A stretch of 64,000 nucleotides of DNA from Rhizoctonia solani (Eukaryota > Basidiomycota > Agaricomycetes > Cantharellales > Ceratobasidiaceae). Shown piece by piece: positions 42,816 through 53,868 of the stretch. The stretch covers positions 1,984,001-2,048,000 of the forward strand of contig NC_057375.1 in NCBI RefSeq assembly GCF_016906535.1, given 5' to 3'. A program made the position numbers and the translations under genes. The first letter of the stretch is position 1. Each line of letters begins with the position of its first letter. The notes under the pieces are model-generated. The model was not told the origin of the DNA. It was given only the letters and a program-made list of their open reading frames with translations, and ran no database searches.

Positions 42816-44324
42816 GGTTGCGCTTACTGTAATGAGGAGTTAGGGGTTGAGATCGAAGTCAAGACGTCAGTCCGTGTGTCACGTGAGCTGTTCATATCAA
42901 ATAATGATTATGCATTTGCACGTGCGAGTAGTCTCGTTTAGGATAAATGTGTAACTCTAGAGTTTAAGTATTGCGGTCTTCTTCGTCGCATATAATATTG
43001 CCAACATATATTGACCTCGAATTTCATAGTATATACACGGCATCAAGCTAGTATAGCCATACATAAACCTAACATCGTAATTCATATCATAGTGAAATGA
43101 TTCATCCAAACTTCTTATGTTCAGTGCAGCGGACATGGTAAACCAAATCGAGGGGGATAACAACGAGATTTTTTCTTCGGTTGGTAATGACTGCTCCGTC
43201 ACTTATGATATATAAGCTCAGCTTGATTATTGCTCTTGAACAAATCGCAAAGGCCCCTAGGGATAAGCATGATGCAAATTGCGATTACATAGCACTTGGA
43301 AGTCTTGAAAATGCGATTGGTTAGTGTTTCTTCGATTTATTGACCTAATTGACTCACCTTGGATAAAAATCATAGGAGCTATCGATGCAAAACTAGCAGA
43401 TGAAGAGATTTGACACTTGGAGGGCCATATTGTGCCTGGCTATTCAGGGATACGTATAGCCCTTATTCCATTGCTTTTATCACAGAAATGTTGATCAATC
43501 TGCTATAACTGTTAGATGCTGCATGCTGTTGAAGACCTGAACTACTATTTCAACCAAAAAGTGCTTGAGCCCGATGATCAAACGCATATAAGCGCTATAA
43601 GCCTTGTGCAATTTGATTGTGAGATTAGAGTAACTTCTGTAAGACATTTATAAGAAGCAGTATAATGGTTCACCGAAAGAGCATTTTATGACCCCAGACC
43701 GCGAGTTCAGTGGAAAGTCGAGAGATGACATTGTAAAAGTGATGTATGGATTCGGGTTGTACTACACAATTTCCTGTGTAACCGAGGGACCAAGAGATAT
43801 AGGTGTCAATCCTTTACATTGCGTGAGAATAGATGTCGAAGATAGTTATAGTCCTGGCACGAACTGTTAGCGTACAGTATTGGCACCCATTACTTTCGAA
43901 GTTTATTAGAATTGCATGCTACTGTCATTTACGTGACTTGTTGCAATGTGCTCAACAATTTAGTGACAGTGAATGTTTCGTCCGCAGTCGCCTTCGAGGA
44001 AGACAAGAACTCGCGATATCACGTGAGGAGCTGTTATATACACTTGGGAATCTCACGTGCGTTGTGTGCCCATGTGGGCGACCAAATTACGCTTGAACCA
44101 CTGAGAAGTCTCAAATTTCCTGAAATAACCTTTTTGGGGTTATGATATCCTACGTTTGTCTGAAATTGTGCTACCTATGGAACTAAAACCATACTTCTTC
44201 GGCGCACACGTTTGCGTTGCCATATTCTCGATGTCCGAAACATGCGACGCATGGGTTCGAATAGCTTGGCATTTTCACGTGTAGGCTACTTAAAATGCGA
44301 AGGATGTCTTAATGGTGGTCAACT
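42816..44324. other. Intergenic
   Basis: About 1.5 kb between divergent genes. It contains cacgtga motifs at about 42890 and 44017 and no recognisable coding region; ORFs at 43688-44145 show no domain. Confidence 0.4.
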
Positions 44325-45996
44325 ATGGGCAACATGATCCTATTCACTAGCTCGGTTTTAGTTTGGGCTGGATATGCTGCCGCTCAAGCCTCCAGTGGGA
44401 CGTTCAGTGTACTTTCATATAACGTTGGTACGTCTACCCAAAATTGCAATCAGTATGAATATTAACATGCTCTAGCGGGACTGCCTGGTATCTCTTTCCC
44501 ATATCTGAGTTCACTTCGACAAGACTTACATGAGACGTAGAGCTCTTATCCTCTGGAAATCCGGCAACAAACACCCCACTTCTGGCTCCTAAACTAGCTC
44601 CCTATGGGATAGTCAATGTACAGTTCGTGTCCTCACTAACAAGTCTCAATGGCATAGAGCTGAACGCTGTGTACAGAGAGGACTTTAACTACCATGCCGC
44701 CCTCTATGCGGGTGATAAGCACGCCTATCGGACAGCTACTTCTGGTGGTGTTCCGTTTGGCTCAGGATTGAATACTTTATCCAACTATCCTTTCATCGAC
44801 CTTCAGAGAGTAACATGGTCCAAATGCGCGGTCGGGAGTGGTGACTGCTTGACACCAAAGGGATTTACCGTACGTATTCCAGTGGAGGAAGGCCGACTCT
44901 GGAACTAAATTCTCACAGCTTCTGCGAGCCAGGGTTGACACTGGCGTTATGTCGACATTTACAATCTCCACACAGATGCTGGATCCGAGTCAGCTGACAT
45001 CACTGCTCGAAATGCAAACATTGCTCAAGTACGTGCTAATTTTCTATCGTCTGTATCTCTATCTTTAGTGACCAGTGCACATTGAGCTTAGGTAATATCT
45101 TATATCAACACTAACTCGGTCGGGAACGCTGTGGTCGTATATGGCGATACCAATGCGAGGTATACCCGAGCTGGAGATGTAATTCGTCAATTTGCGAGTG
45201 CCGGATTCACGGATGCATGGGTTCAGGCAAGTACAAGCCCCCAGTAATGAACAATTATTTTAATTCTCCTCCATTTAGCTTATCCGTAGCTCTTCTGGTG
45301 CCCCCGCAGAAGGTTCATCTGCACTTGTCTGTCCTGATAACGGAGCAGGTGTAACGAATGCATGTGAACCGTTGACAAGATTCTATACCGTTCTGGTCCA
45401 GCACTCTCACTTACCGCCACCCGCTTTAACAATGAAAGTAGGTAGTATTGTTTTAGTGAATCCGTATATACCAACCATTAGTGATAGATTCTGCATTCTT
45501 GAACTCGACCGGATATCCTCTTTCGGACCATTATCCCATTACAACTACATTCACCTACTCGCTTTCCACATCGAGGCGGTTGACAGATCTTGCGGGAGGA
45601 TCGGGGGGAACTTGGTTCTCCGACCTCCCATCTCTGCCAAGTGGCACACCAACCTTGACCTCTATTACCCTATCTGGAGCAAACAGGTTTGATTACATCT
45701 CCCTCACTCTTTCTACGGGGACTACTTTCAAACACGGGGGCACCGGCGGAACACCCGTGACTCTTACTCTCAGTTCTGGCGAAAGGATCACGAGCTTGCG
45801 AGTTGACACTGGTAGTTACAACAGTGATACAAGAGTATTCTATGTTGGCATTGGGACGAGCAGCGGGAGGACATTGGGAGCTGGTACCCAAACAAGCTCG
45901 ACCGTCACGTGGACTGCACCAAGTGGGTTGGGATTGAAAGGAATTTACGGGAAGTCCGGCGATGGAGTTGATTTGTTGGGAGGAATCTGGGCCTAG
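44325..45996 (+). CDS. Secreted EEP-fold phosphodiesterase with C-terminal jacalin lectin domain
   Basis: Eight exons: 44325-44427, 44476-44487 (12 nt), 44541-44622, 44677-44869, 44919-45028, 45092-45226, 45279-45437, 45482-45996. A signal peptide (ILFTSSVLVWAGYAAAQ) leads into an endonuclease/exonuclease/phosphatase (DNase I/sphingomyelinase) domain. Its hallmarks are NVAGLP, the catalytic Glu in VQEDF, the His in YNLHTDAG, the Asp/Asn pair in VYGDTNARY, and SDHYPI. From ~300 to the end is a jacalin-type beta-prism lectin (FDYISLTL, KHGGTGGTPVTLTLSSGE, GIYGKSGDGVDLLGGIWA). The substrate (nucleic acid, sphingolipid or phosphoinositide) cannot be decided. Two one-base losses (near 44947 and 45373) break the frame; the exon sum plus two bases is an exact multiple of three (436 residues). 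Intron 45227-45278 is GC-AG. Confidence 0.8.
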
Positions 45997-46333
45997 CTTG
46001 ATTAGTTTGACCTCTCAACTGATACGCACTTCGTCCGACCAAAACTTGGCTTTTTGATTTACACAAACATAAATCTGTTCAGAGTTCATGGGGTTGTATA
46101 CGGAATGCGTCGCAAGTTTAGAGGGAGGGTGAATAGACTATATCTATGTGGTGTAAGTTGCAACGACCAGTAGCTGGAGTTAGACAAATTAAGTAAATTT
46201 AGCCAGAGCAGCCTAGTATAAATGAATCACGTGATGTGTCAGCCATGTTTGACTAACGCCGTTCGTGAGTACCAGCGAACTTAAACCAAGTTGCCTGGGC
46301 CCTAAGTGAATGCTGGGCGTTTATTTTAAACAG
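45997..46333. other. Intergenic
   Basis: 337 bp between the EEP-jacalin gene and the first Zn-cluster gene, both on the plus strand. The second start is preceded by ggcgtttattttaaacag. No further element was seen. Confidence 0.35.
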
Positions 46334-48424
46334 ATGCCTCGCACTTTTACGAGCCTCGGACCGCTTCCTAGGTCTACAAGCTGTCTTACATGTCACCAAA
46401 GGTCGGCTAGTATGTACACCCATCTCCACCCGTGTTTTATTTCAGTTTTACAGGCGAAAAAAATGTGATACGTTCAACCCGTCCTGCGAGATGTACTTAA
46501 AAGACGATCATGAACCTTTTGAGCTCAGAGAGGATGCGATCGGCACAAGTGGCAACCAAAGTACCCCCAGTGTGCCGATGCTTTTCCGATCAGCATCAAT
46601 CTCCCCGATTGTTCCGACAGAACTGGTAAGATCAAGATACTCGGTATGGCAATCACTTTGACCTCGGTTCTATGTTTCAAAGTTACCCTCTGGCCCCTTT
46701 CACACAGGCATTTCCTCTATCATCGGATCATTCGAAGATCAGGAGAATACAAATAATGCAAACGTAGATTGTGACCTTTCAATATTAGGAGCCGCGCTGT
46801 TATACAAGCCGAATAAGGCAATCTCCTTGCAAAATGAAGATCGGATTACCATGGCCTCCTCTCAGGATGTCGACCACTCTTGGTTCCAGAACCAACATCG
46901 GGCAACTGCTTCAATTTTCCGACCCTCTTCTTCAGAGCAGTCCTTCCATACAGCTTCCAGGACGACATCGATTAGCTTTGATCTCAAAAATATCACCAGG
47001 GTGTTCTGCGAATCTATTCCACCTTCAGTAGATGCAACACAGATAGTGAGGGATGATTATATTGCACGTGTTATTGGTGGATGTGAGTTACTTGCCCGGC
47101 CTCATACATAGCCTTACTACCAAGATAATCCAGACAATTACCGTCGTATGAGTTACTGGTTTATAGCTCCTACACCTAAGATGCACGATTCTTTGATGTT
47201 CCATGCTAAAAAATCGAAAAGGATGACATGGGCTATGTACCTGGGGGCCAAACTTTTCCAAGCTCTTGACCACCAAAGTGTTGAAGTCTGTGGGCCAATG
47301 ATTCAGGCATGCGTTGCTTGGATGGACAAATTTGGACAAAAGTGTCTCATGAACTCCCGTAGTAATAAGTCGCGGAACGACATAGGAGAGTATTTTCTGA
47401 TTCAACTTGAGGTAAATAATTCATTTGATTGATAGAATTAAACCTGAACAATCGTGGCTAGCTTGCATTTCTTAGATTTGCTATTGCGGATGTCGTTTCA
47501 GCTTATAATCAAGTCAAGAGGGCATTACCTAAATTCTTTCAACTGGTTGCGTTCAACTCAAGCTTGTACATAGAATGTCCGGACGGTAACCTGGTCGTCT
47601 CGTTTCCTCGTGCGCTGACTTCACCTCAATCTGAACTCAGACGCTTCGTTATATACGACACAATCGGAGCACTTGTGCTCGGAACTCCACCTTTAGTAGA
47701 CTATGGATACGAGAACGAGCACGAGGAAGGACTCGATTTAATACGTGGAATTCCCGTTACTCTTGCTGGGGTTATATCGCAGATCAATGCATGGAGAGCA
47801 CAGTCAAGCGGAACTCTGGGCAAGTGGCAAGATTTGGAGAGACAAGTCTTAGCTTGGAAACCATTATCTACTGTTCTCGAAAGGGACCCGACTGTCGACT
47901 ATGACAGCATAGCGAGGACTACAGTACAAGAGGGTTGGCGGCACGTGGCATTAATTTACATTTACATGGTGTGTTCTCAATTTCCTGTTATCCATATTTC
48001 AGTGAAGCCAAACGTGATCGAAACCACACTTCAGGGCATGTGTCGAGTTTCGTCTCATGATTCCCGTGTGCAGGCAGCAGTGGATCAGATACTTTGCCTT
48101 GGAGAAACTGTAGCAAATTTACCAATCTGCGTTCACATGTTTGTTCACTATCTCGTTGTAAGCTCGATATATGCGCATTGATCCCCTCCCCCACCCAATC
48201 GCTGACTCAGATTCATATAGGCAGGTTTATCAGCGCGGCTAGAAAAGCATCGGGTGTATATTTATGAAAAACTTGCCTCGTTCCAAGCCATGCGGGTATG
48301 GCTTTTTCATGGACCCCAGTTCAATCAAGTACTATATCACTTGTGGCATGGCGTAGGTATAGGGGGCGCACCAGTGACATGGGATGACTACATTCGATCG
48401 AGATATGCAATTATTCCAATCTGA
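46334..48424 (+). CDS. Fungal-specific Zn(II)2Cys6-type factor with degenerate zinc cluster (copy 1)
   Basis: Seven exons (46334-46401, 46454-46625, 46683-47082, 47134-47411, 47462-47968, 48035-48157, 48221-48424) total 1752 nt, 583 residues. The N terminus has SCLTCHQRRKKCDTFNPSCEMY: cysteines 1-4 of the binuclear cluster are present, but position 5 is Tyr (CEMY) and position 6 is Pro (DHEPF). The rest is the fungal-specific transcription factor 2-type helical domain (IPPSVDATQIVRDDYIARVIGG, YWFIAPTP, LIYIYMGMC, VWLFHGPQFNQ, VTWDDYIRSR at the C terminus). It may regulate transcription, but DNA binding by a full Zn2Cys6 fold is doubtful. It lies in tandem with a paralogue that has the same exon layout. 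Confidence 0.82.
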
Positions 48425-48778
48425 GGGGGGACAGTCATTCTTGTTTCTTTTTTTCATCAATTCTCAACAACGGACCCTTGTAGTATGTAAGCCTTTATTT
48501 GACCTACCCAAACACAATTATTATCGGTGCTAATCGGAGTCTTGAATGGTCCGCTTCCCACCATAGAACTTCGAGTAGCGTAGCCAAGTAGAGTTAAGGT
48601 TCTAGGCTCTCAAGAATTCGTCGATCGCTTGATAACATGACTAAACCACGTGACGACGGAAATTGACACACACGCTGACCCTCACTTGGCAGTGGCTCGG
48701 GACCGGGTGTCAGTGTACTTAAAGCAAGCGGGTGACCCCACAGAACACCAGCTATTGTTATTCACTTATAACAAAAAA
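48425..48778. other. Intergenic spacer between the two Zn-cluster genes
   Basis: 354 bp. It holds ccacgtgacgacgg at about 48646. An upstream ORF begins at 48650. Nothing else was recognised. Confidence 0.35.
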
Positions 48779-50848
48779 ATGACCCGTGTTGCTTTGAAAC
48801 CCGGGCCACCTCGTACTAGTTGCTTCACATGCAGGAGGAGGTGGGTCATCTATATACATCGATCGACGCTTGTGTCCAATATCGGTTTTCTAGGCGGAAA
48901 AAACGCGACATGACCAAACCATCCTGTGGGACATGCTTGATCGGAGGCTTTGAATGCCTCGGCTATCAGAATCCTCTGTTGAGGATACGTCGAAAACCAC
49001 CCACTCACCATACTCTTCCCCAATTGAAGCCCCTTCCTTCAATTACTTCAGTACAGAAAATAGCGGAGGTGAGTTTGAATCAACATCAACTCATTACGAT
49101 TATGAGTCTACACTTTCCCTCGAACATTCTTACTAATTCCAATCAGACACCCGCTCCCTACACGCTTCCGAGCCAGACTTCTGAAAAGCAGCCGACATCA
49201 ATTACCAATGATACAGATTGTGATTTCAGACCATCCACCCTAGGAACTGCCTTGTTATGCAGAATCAGCGAGCTTACTCCTTTGGTCAACAATACTCATA
49301 GTACCTCAGAATCTCAGTCTACGGAGAATTTCAATCGCTTATGGCCGCAAGATAAAATGCTGCTCAGCGTGTATTCGCGCGCATCGAGCCGCGAAACTTC
49401 TACCACTAAAACCACCAGTATTCATACGAGCAGAACCATCGAAAGCCTATGCCAGTCCATTCCTCCTTCAGTGGACATAGCGCAAACGATGAGGGAGAAT
49501 CGTCTCTTACGTGTCATCGATGCATGTAAGCTGGAGCATCCTGGCTAATGCATGCTTCTACAACTAACAAGATATAGTTCGTTTCCAGCGTATTAACTAC
49601 TGGTTTATAACACCTCCGCCCGCAACTCGCGACTTTATAGCGACTAAGGTGATCATATCCAAGAAAATCAGATTGATTCTGCCCCTGGGGGCAACGCTCT
49701 TCTTCCAGACAGTTGGTTTAAGTACCCAGGCCCACGATTCAACAATTCGAGAACATGGTGATTGGGCCGAGAATGTTGAAAAAAAGGTCACCTCATCTTC
49801 CTACGACAGTCTCTCACTGACTGAAGTGGCGGATCAACTTATGGTGGAACTTGAGGTAGGCGTAACCTTTGGCCAGTAACTCAATAAGAAATAAAATCCG
49901 TTGTTAGGTAGCGTTTTTCAGATTCGCCTTGGCAGACAGTGTTTCGGGTTATAGACTGCTTCGAAAGTCATTGCCTAGGGCTCTTCAACTCATCGCTCTT
50001 GATTCAAGTCTATACATGGAGCAATCCAATAATAACCTGGCCGTCTCGTTTTCCCGAGCGCTCACTTCACCAATGTTCGAACTTAAGCGCTTTGTCGTGT
50101 ATGACACGGTCTCCTCGCTGTTGCTCGCAGTTCCGCCACTGTTAGACTATGGATACGATCAGGAGCTTGACTCTGAATTCGATTGGATCCGGGGGGTCCC
50201 TGTTGCTATCGCCGAGGCTATATCGCAGATTAACTCATGGAGAGCAGGTTCGAGAGGAACTCCAGATAGCTGGGAGGCCTTGGAGAAGCGTGTTTTAGCC
50301 TGGAAGACGCCTACTTTGAGGTCGGAAATGTCGACCATCGAGAACACTAGAGTAACAAAGATGGCAGTGTTAGAAAGCTGGAGGGATATAGCGTTGATAT
50401 ATATTTACATGGTATGCTCGTAGACTCCGTTCTATCGTTAGGAAACACATCTAAAGCCAATTGCTAGGGCATGGGTGGGATTTCCTCCCACGACCCGCGT
50501 GTGCAAGCTGCAGTGCATCGAATAGTTCAACTTGGAGAAACCGTGTCTAACTCACCAATTGGAGTACATATGCTTACTCACTATGTCGTTGTAAGCTCGA
50601 TGTATGTGTTTTAAGCCCGATCCAATTAACGAATTTCTATGCAGGCCGGTTTAGCAGCGCGATTGGAAAAACACCGGATAGTTATTTACGAAAGACTCAT
50701 GTTACTCAAAGATACACGAGTGTGGCTCTTTTATGGACCGCAAATGAATCAAATTTTGCGTCACCTGTGGCATGGCGTAGGTGCTGAAGGGGCGCCTGTT
50801 ACATGGGACGACTATGTTCAGTCAAGATCTGTAATCATTCCAGTTTAA
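48779..50848 (+). CDS. Fungal-specific Zn(II)2Cys6-type factor with degenerate zinc cluster (copy 2)
   Basis: Seven exons (48779-48840, 48894-49068, 49147-49525, 49578-49855, 49908-50411, 50468-50590, 50645-50848) total 1725 nt, 574 residues; each intron matches that of copy 1 in position and phase. The cluster reads SCFTCRRRRKKRDMTKPSCGTC then GGFECLGY: cysteines 1, 2, 4, 5 and 6 are present, but position 3 is Arg (codon cgc, one transition from Cys). The helical domain is conserved (SIPPSVDIAQTMRENRLLRVIDA, INYWFITPPP, SRALTSP, IALIYIYMGMGG, VTWDDYVQSR). The pair is a tandem duplication. A weakened zinc cluster or partial loss of DNA binding is inferred. Confidence 0.82.
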
Positions 50849-51908
50849 CGGAATGACTACCAACATTATTACTTGTTAGCTTTGAACGATTGACCTAATG
50901 TAGCATACTCTTACTATTCCATATAAAGAAGTAAAACCTTTCTCCAGGATAACTAAGTAGATCGATGATGGTTGTATATAGATAACTGGAGTGAGGGATC
51001 CGTGGATTTAGCTTGGATTGATAACTCGAATCCATTCAATTGCTGAAGATCAAGTACAGGATGCCATTATAAGAAACTTGATTGACTAAAGAGGTTTTAT
51101 ACGAGTCGTCGAATTAGGGAGGATTGTTTTGTATCGATAAGATTATAATTATTTGGATATATATGCTTGAAATCTGCTAAACATCTACCCATGGCGTGAA
51201 CCCACCACCCCTAGCCTACGTTTCCAATCACCTTTCACTTATTTTTACTACACACCGAAGATGGCGAGCCGAGTCATCTTTCTTGCCCTATTTTTAGTAT
51301 ATTCAAGGCGTATTCACTTTCCGTAATCTGTTTTTTAAGGCTAATCGATGAGCCTGAGTCCGCCGCTTCTGGAGTCACTCACTTCCGTCAGAACACCCCT
51401 GCTACCATTTTATTTTACCCAACCATCCTACCATTAAAATAATACCAATGGCCTTTTCCACCAAACGGCTGCAGCTGGGGGCGTTCTTATAAGTACAGTC
51501 AACTCTCTCGGCTCGCAAGTTGATGGCGCAAGCTTTGCGCTAAAACTGAATTTACTCCATACCCTATTTGGGTCTAAGCAATTCAGTCGCCTTTAAATAA
51601 TTGCGGTTATGGAAGTTTCCGGTAGAGGGAGTTGACTGTACGCTGAAGCTCTTTCGACTCTGGTTCTGATAGATATTCCTGAAGCGCGGCACACTAGAAC
51701 TCTCTTCGGATGTACGTTTCTATTGGAGAGAAAGTCTTCAATATAATAGATTGCGTATGTGGCGTGGACCTGGATTTGATACATATTATAGCCTGAGCCC
51801 GACCTTGCATTCATTTGATGTCACACTTATAAATGGTCTTCCCGAAAGAGCATATAGTATACGAACTCTATAATATATACACAAAACGAATGCTCGACTA
51901 CAGCGGGA
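50849..51908. other. Intergenic with a MITE
   Basis: 1.06 kb between convergent genes. The only recognised feature is the mariner-type MITE at 51496-51638. The remainder is AT-rich. Confidence 0.45.
51496..51638. mobile_element. Tc1/mariner-type MITE flanked by TA
   Basis: A 143-bp unit starts cagtcaactctctcgg and ends with the inverse, ggtagagggagttgactg, so the terminal inverted repeats match in about 15 of 16 bases. TA precedes it at 51494-51495 and follows it at 51639-51640, the target duplication of Tc1/mariner elements. There is no coding capacity, so it needs a transposase from elsewhere. Confidence 0.8.
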
Positions 51909-53149
51909 CTACACATTCTCCTTGTGCTCCTTGTCCATCCCCTCAGGTGTTGTGGGCGCCACCGTTGGTTCATTAGCGGCTCCTCTATGCTTTCTGTACA
52001 AGGCAAATTGGCCCATGATCTGTTCACCAGCGATCAGCTAGAGGCCTTGAAAACACCTGGGATTGACTTACAAAAAGATCAAGTACAACGTTGAACGCGG
52101 AATTCACAATCCATGGGAGATTGACGATCAAGTACGATTTTTTGGTAGACTTCACGAGGATAGACTGGTGCCAAGAGTTGTTTGAATCAAGAAGGAATAC
52201 ACAGAAATTGAAATACATACGGCAATGTTTGTGATGTTGTAGATGATCAAAAGTACGAAAATCCAGATACTCAGATTGTGACATGATTTAGATCTCCAGT
52301 TCTTATAGATCTGTGGGTAACGAGAGGTTGCTAAATAGCACGTAAGATACATTCAAATAGCTAAAATGACACATGTCCGACTCACTATAAATGACCATGC
52401 TGAGCCAGCCAAACGCTGCTCCAACCTTTTCAAACTCTGGGTCTGTCCCATCTTCTCCCGCACGCAAATTGGCAGTTCTCCGAACTCTTGCTACAACCAG
52501 CCCCCAAACCATGATGGAAATCCCAACGACCAGTAGGACATAAATTGTGTGGTAGAAAGTGGATTTATATGTTCGTGACTTCTCTGGCGGAGCTGCAGTT
52601 ATGGCTGTCAGGGTGGGCGTCGTTGAGGGCGGTTGGTCTGGAGCGGATGATGCACCCGGACCTCGCTCGCGTCCACGAAAATAGCGCAGCATGGCAGCAA
52701 ATTGTTGCCATTTCGCATAGTGGTAGCATTGCCAAATAAGTAGAATGTCAATGAGCCCGTTAATAACGCCTAGGATGATCTGAATGCCTGTGAGGTTAGG
52801 CGCAGGGCGGCGGACCAGGTTTCTCAGCTTACGAGAGTGTGTAAGAGCCCTTGTACGACAGTACCAATAAGTGAGGCAATATCGCCTGGCGGTTGTATCT
52901 GTAGTAAATATTTCTATACAATCCGTAGGGTCACAATCCCTACCAATAAGCCACAACTACGGGAACGTCAGACTTAGGTTACAGAATGCGGGGTAAATGA
53001 CGTAAACTGACCCACAGCATAGTCAAACTAATTCCCTTTGCCGACTTTCTCCTCCAATGGAGAAATGCTTGTGGAAGCGCGATGGCCACACATGTCGCGA
53101 GACTGATATATCCAAGTAGCGTGGAGTAAAAATGATTGTCGGGGAGCAT
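51909..53149 (-). CDS. PQ-loop repeat transporter (Ypq/PQLC2-like)
   Basis: Seven exons (53149-53012, 52956-52944 of 13 nt, 52885-52833, 52779-52386, 52330-52221, 52164-52072, 52037-51909) total 930 nt, 309 residues. The family has seven helices and exports cationic amino acids from vacuole or lysosome. The first PQ loop is IALPQAFLHWRRKSAKGISL, followed by WLWLIGDIASLIGTVVQGLL; the second is SRYPQIYKNWRSKS. A cytosolic Ser/Pro-rich loop lies between the halves (~105-145). The end is polar (GMDKEHKENV). The small second exon was found only because it restores the conserved WLIGD motif. The 3' end is 270 bp from a MITE. Vacuolar localisation is inferred from the family. Confidence 0.87.
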
Positions 53150-53868
53150 TTCCAAGGACTAAACCCGCTGGCTCGAGGGCATCCACTTTTTATAGTCAAA
53201 GATAGAACCTGATGCTTACAGAGGCATGCATGGAACTAGATCGGATTTTAAGCGAACCGGTCGAGAACTCTTGCGAGAACAAGAACAAGGCCGCATGCCG
53301 GGCTGTCTGGCAATTTCTGACACCGAAGACACAGCATTTGCCAAGCCGACGGTCACGTGCAACTGGTGGCAAGCATCTCCAATGCATACACCCCACCATG
53401 GTAGCAAAGACTTGACTACCGAGAAGCAAAGTACACAGATTAAAGTATAGTGCTTCAAATAAGGAATCAAGATGCAACAAATCGGGTCGAACTATGATCG
53501 ATTCTGCCTCAGAGAGCGTTCGCGCTCGCATCTCAGGTGGTACCACTGAGGGTCAGTGCGGTCAATCAATGTGAGTGCTCGGCTCGTTTGAGGGTCTGCG
53601 AAGGGTTCTACTATATTGGTAATATGGTACTTCCTGGCTCCGCATCCTTTGAACCCTCTTCTGTACATGGTTTGTTTCTGTCATCAGTTGCAATTGTTAC
53701 AATACTGCCTATGTCATGATCATTCGATAAAACATGAAAATCGAGCTACGCACATGAGCCCGCCCAATATAGGAGCACAGAACTGAGCCTCTAGATCGAA
53801 ATGTACCTGAGAAACTGTCACAGTCGTAATTGTAGATGCAAGTTCATAACCCAGAAGTTTATTCTATT
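53150..53868. other. Intergenic
   Basis: About 720 bp between two minus-strand genes. Overlapping short ORFs show no domain. No signal was recognised. Confidence 0.35.

Noticed and set aside
53196..53546. Possible extra gene upstream of the PQ-loop transporter
   Set aside because: Overlapping short ORFs on both strands without any domain or coherent splice structure.
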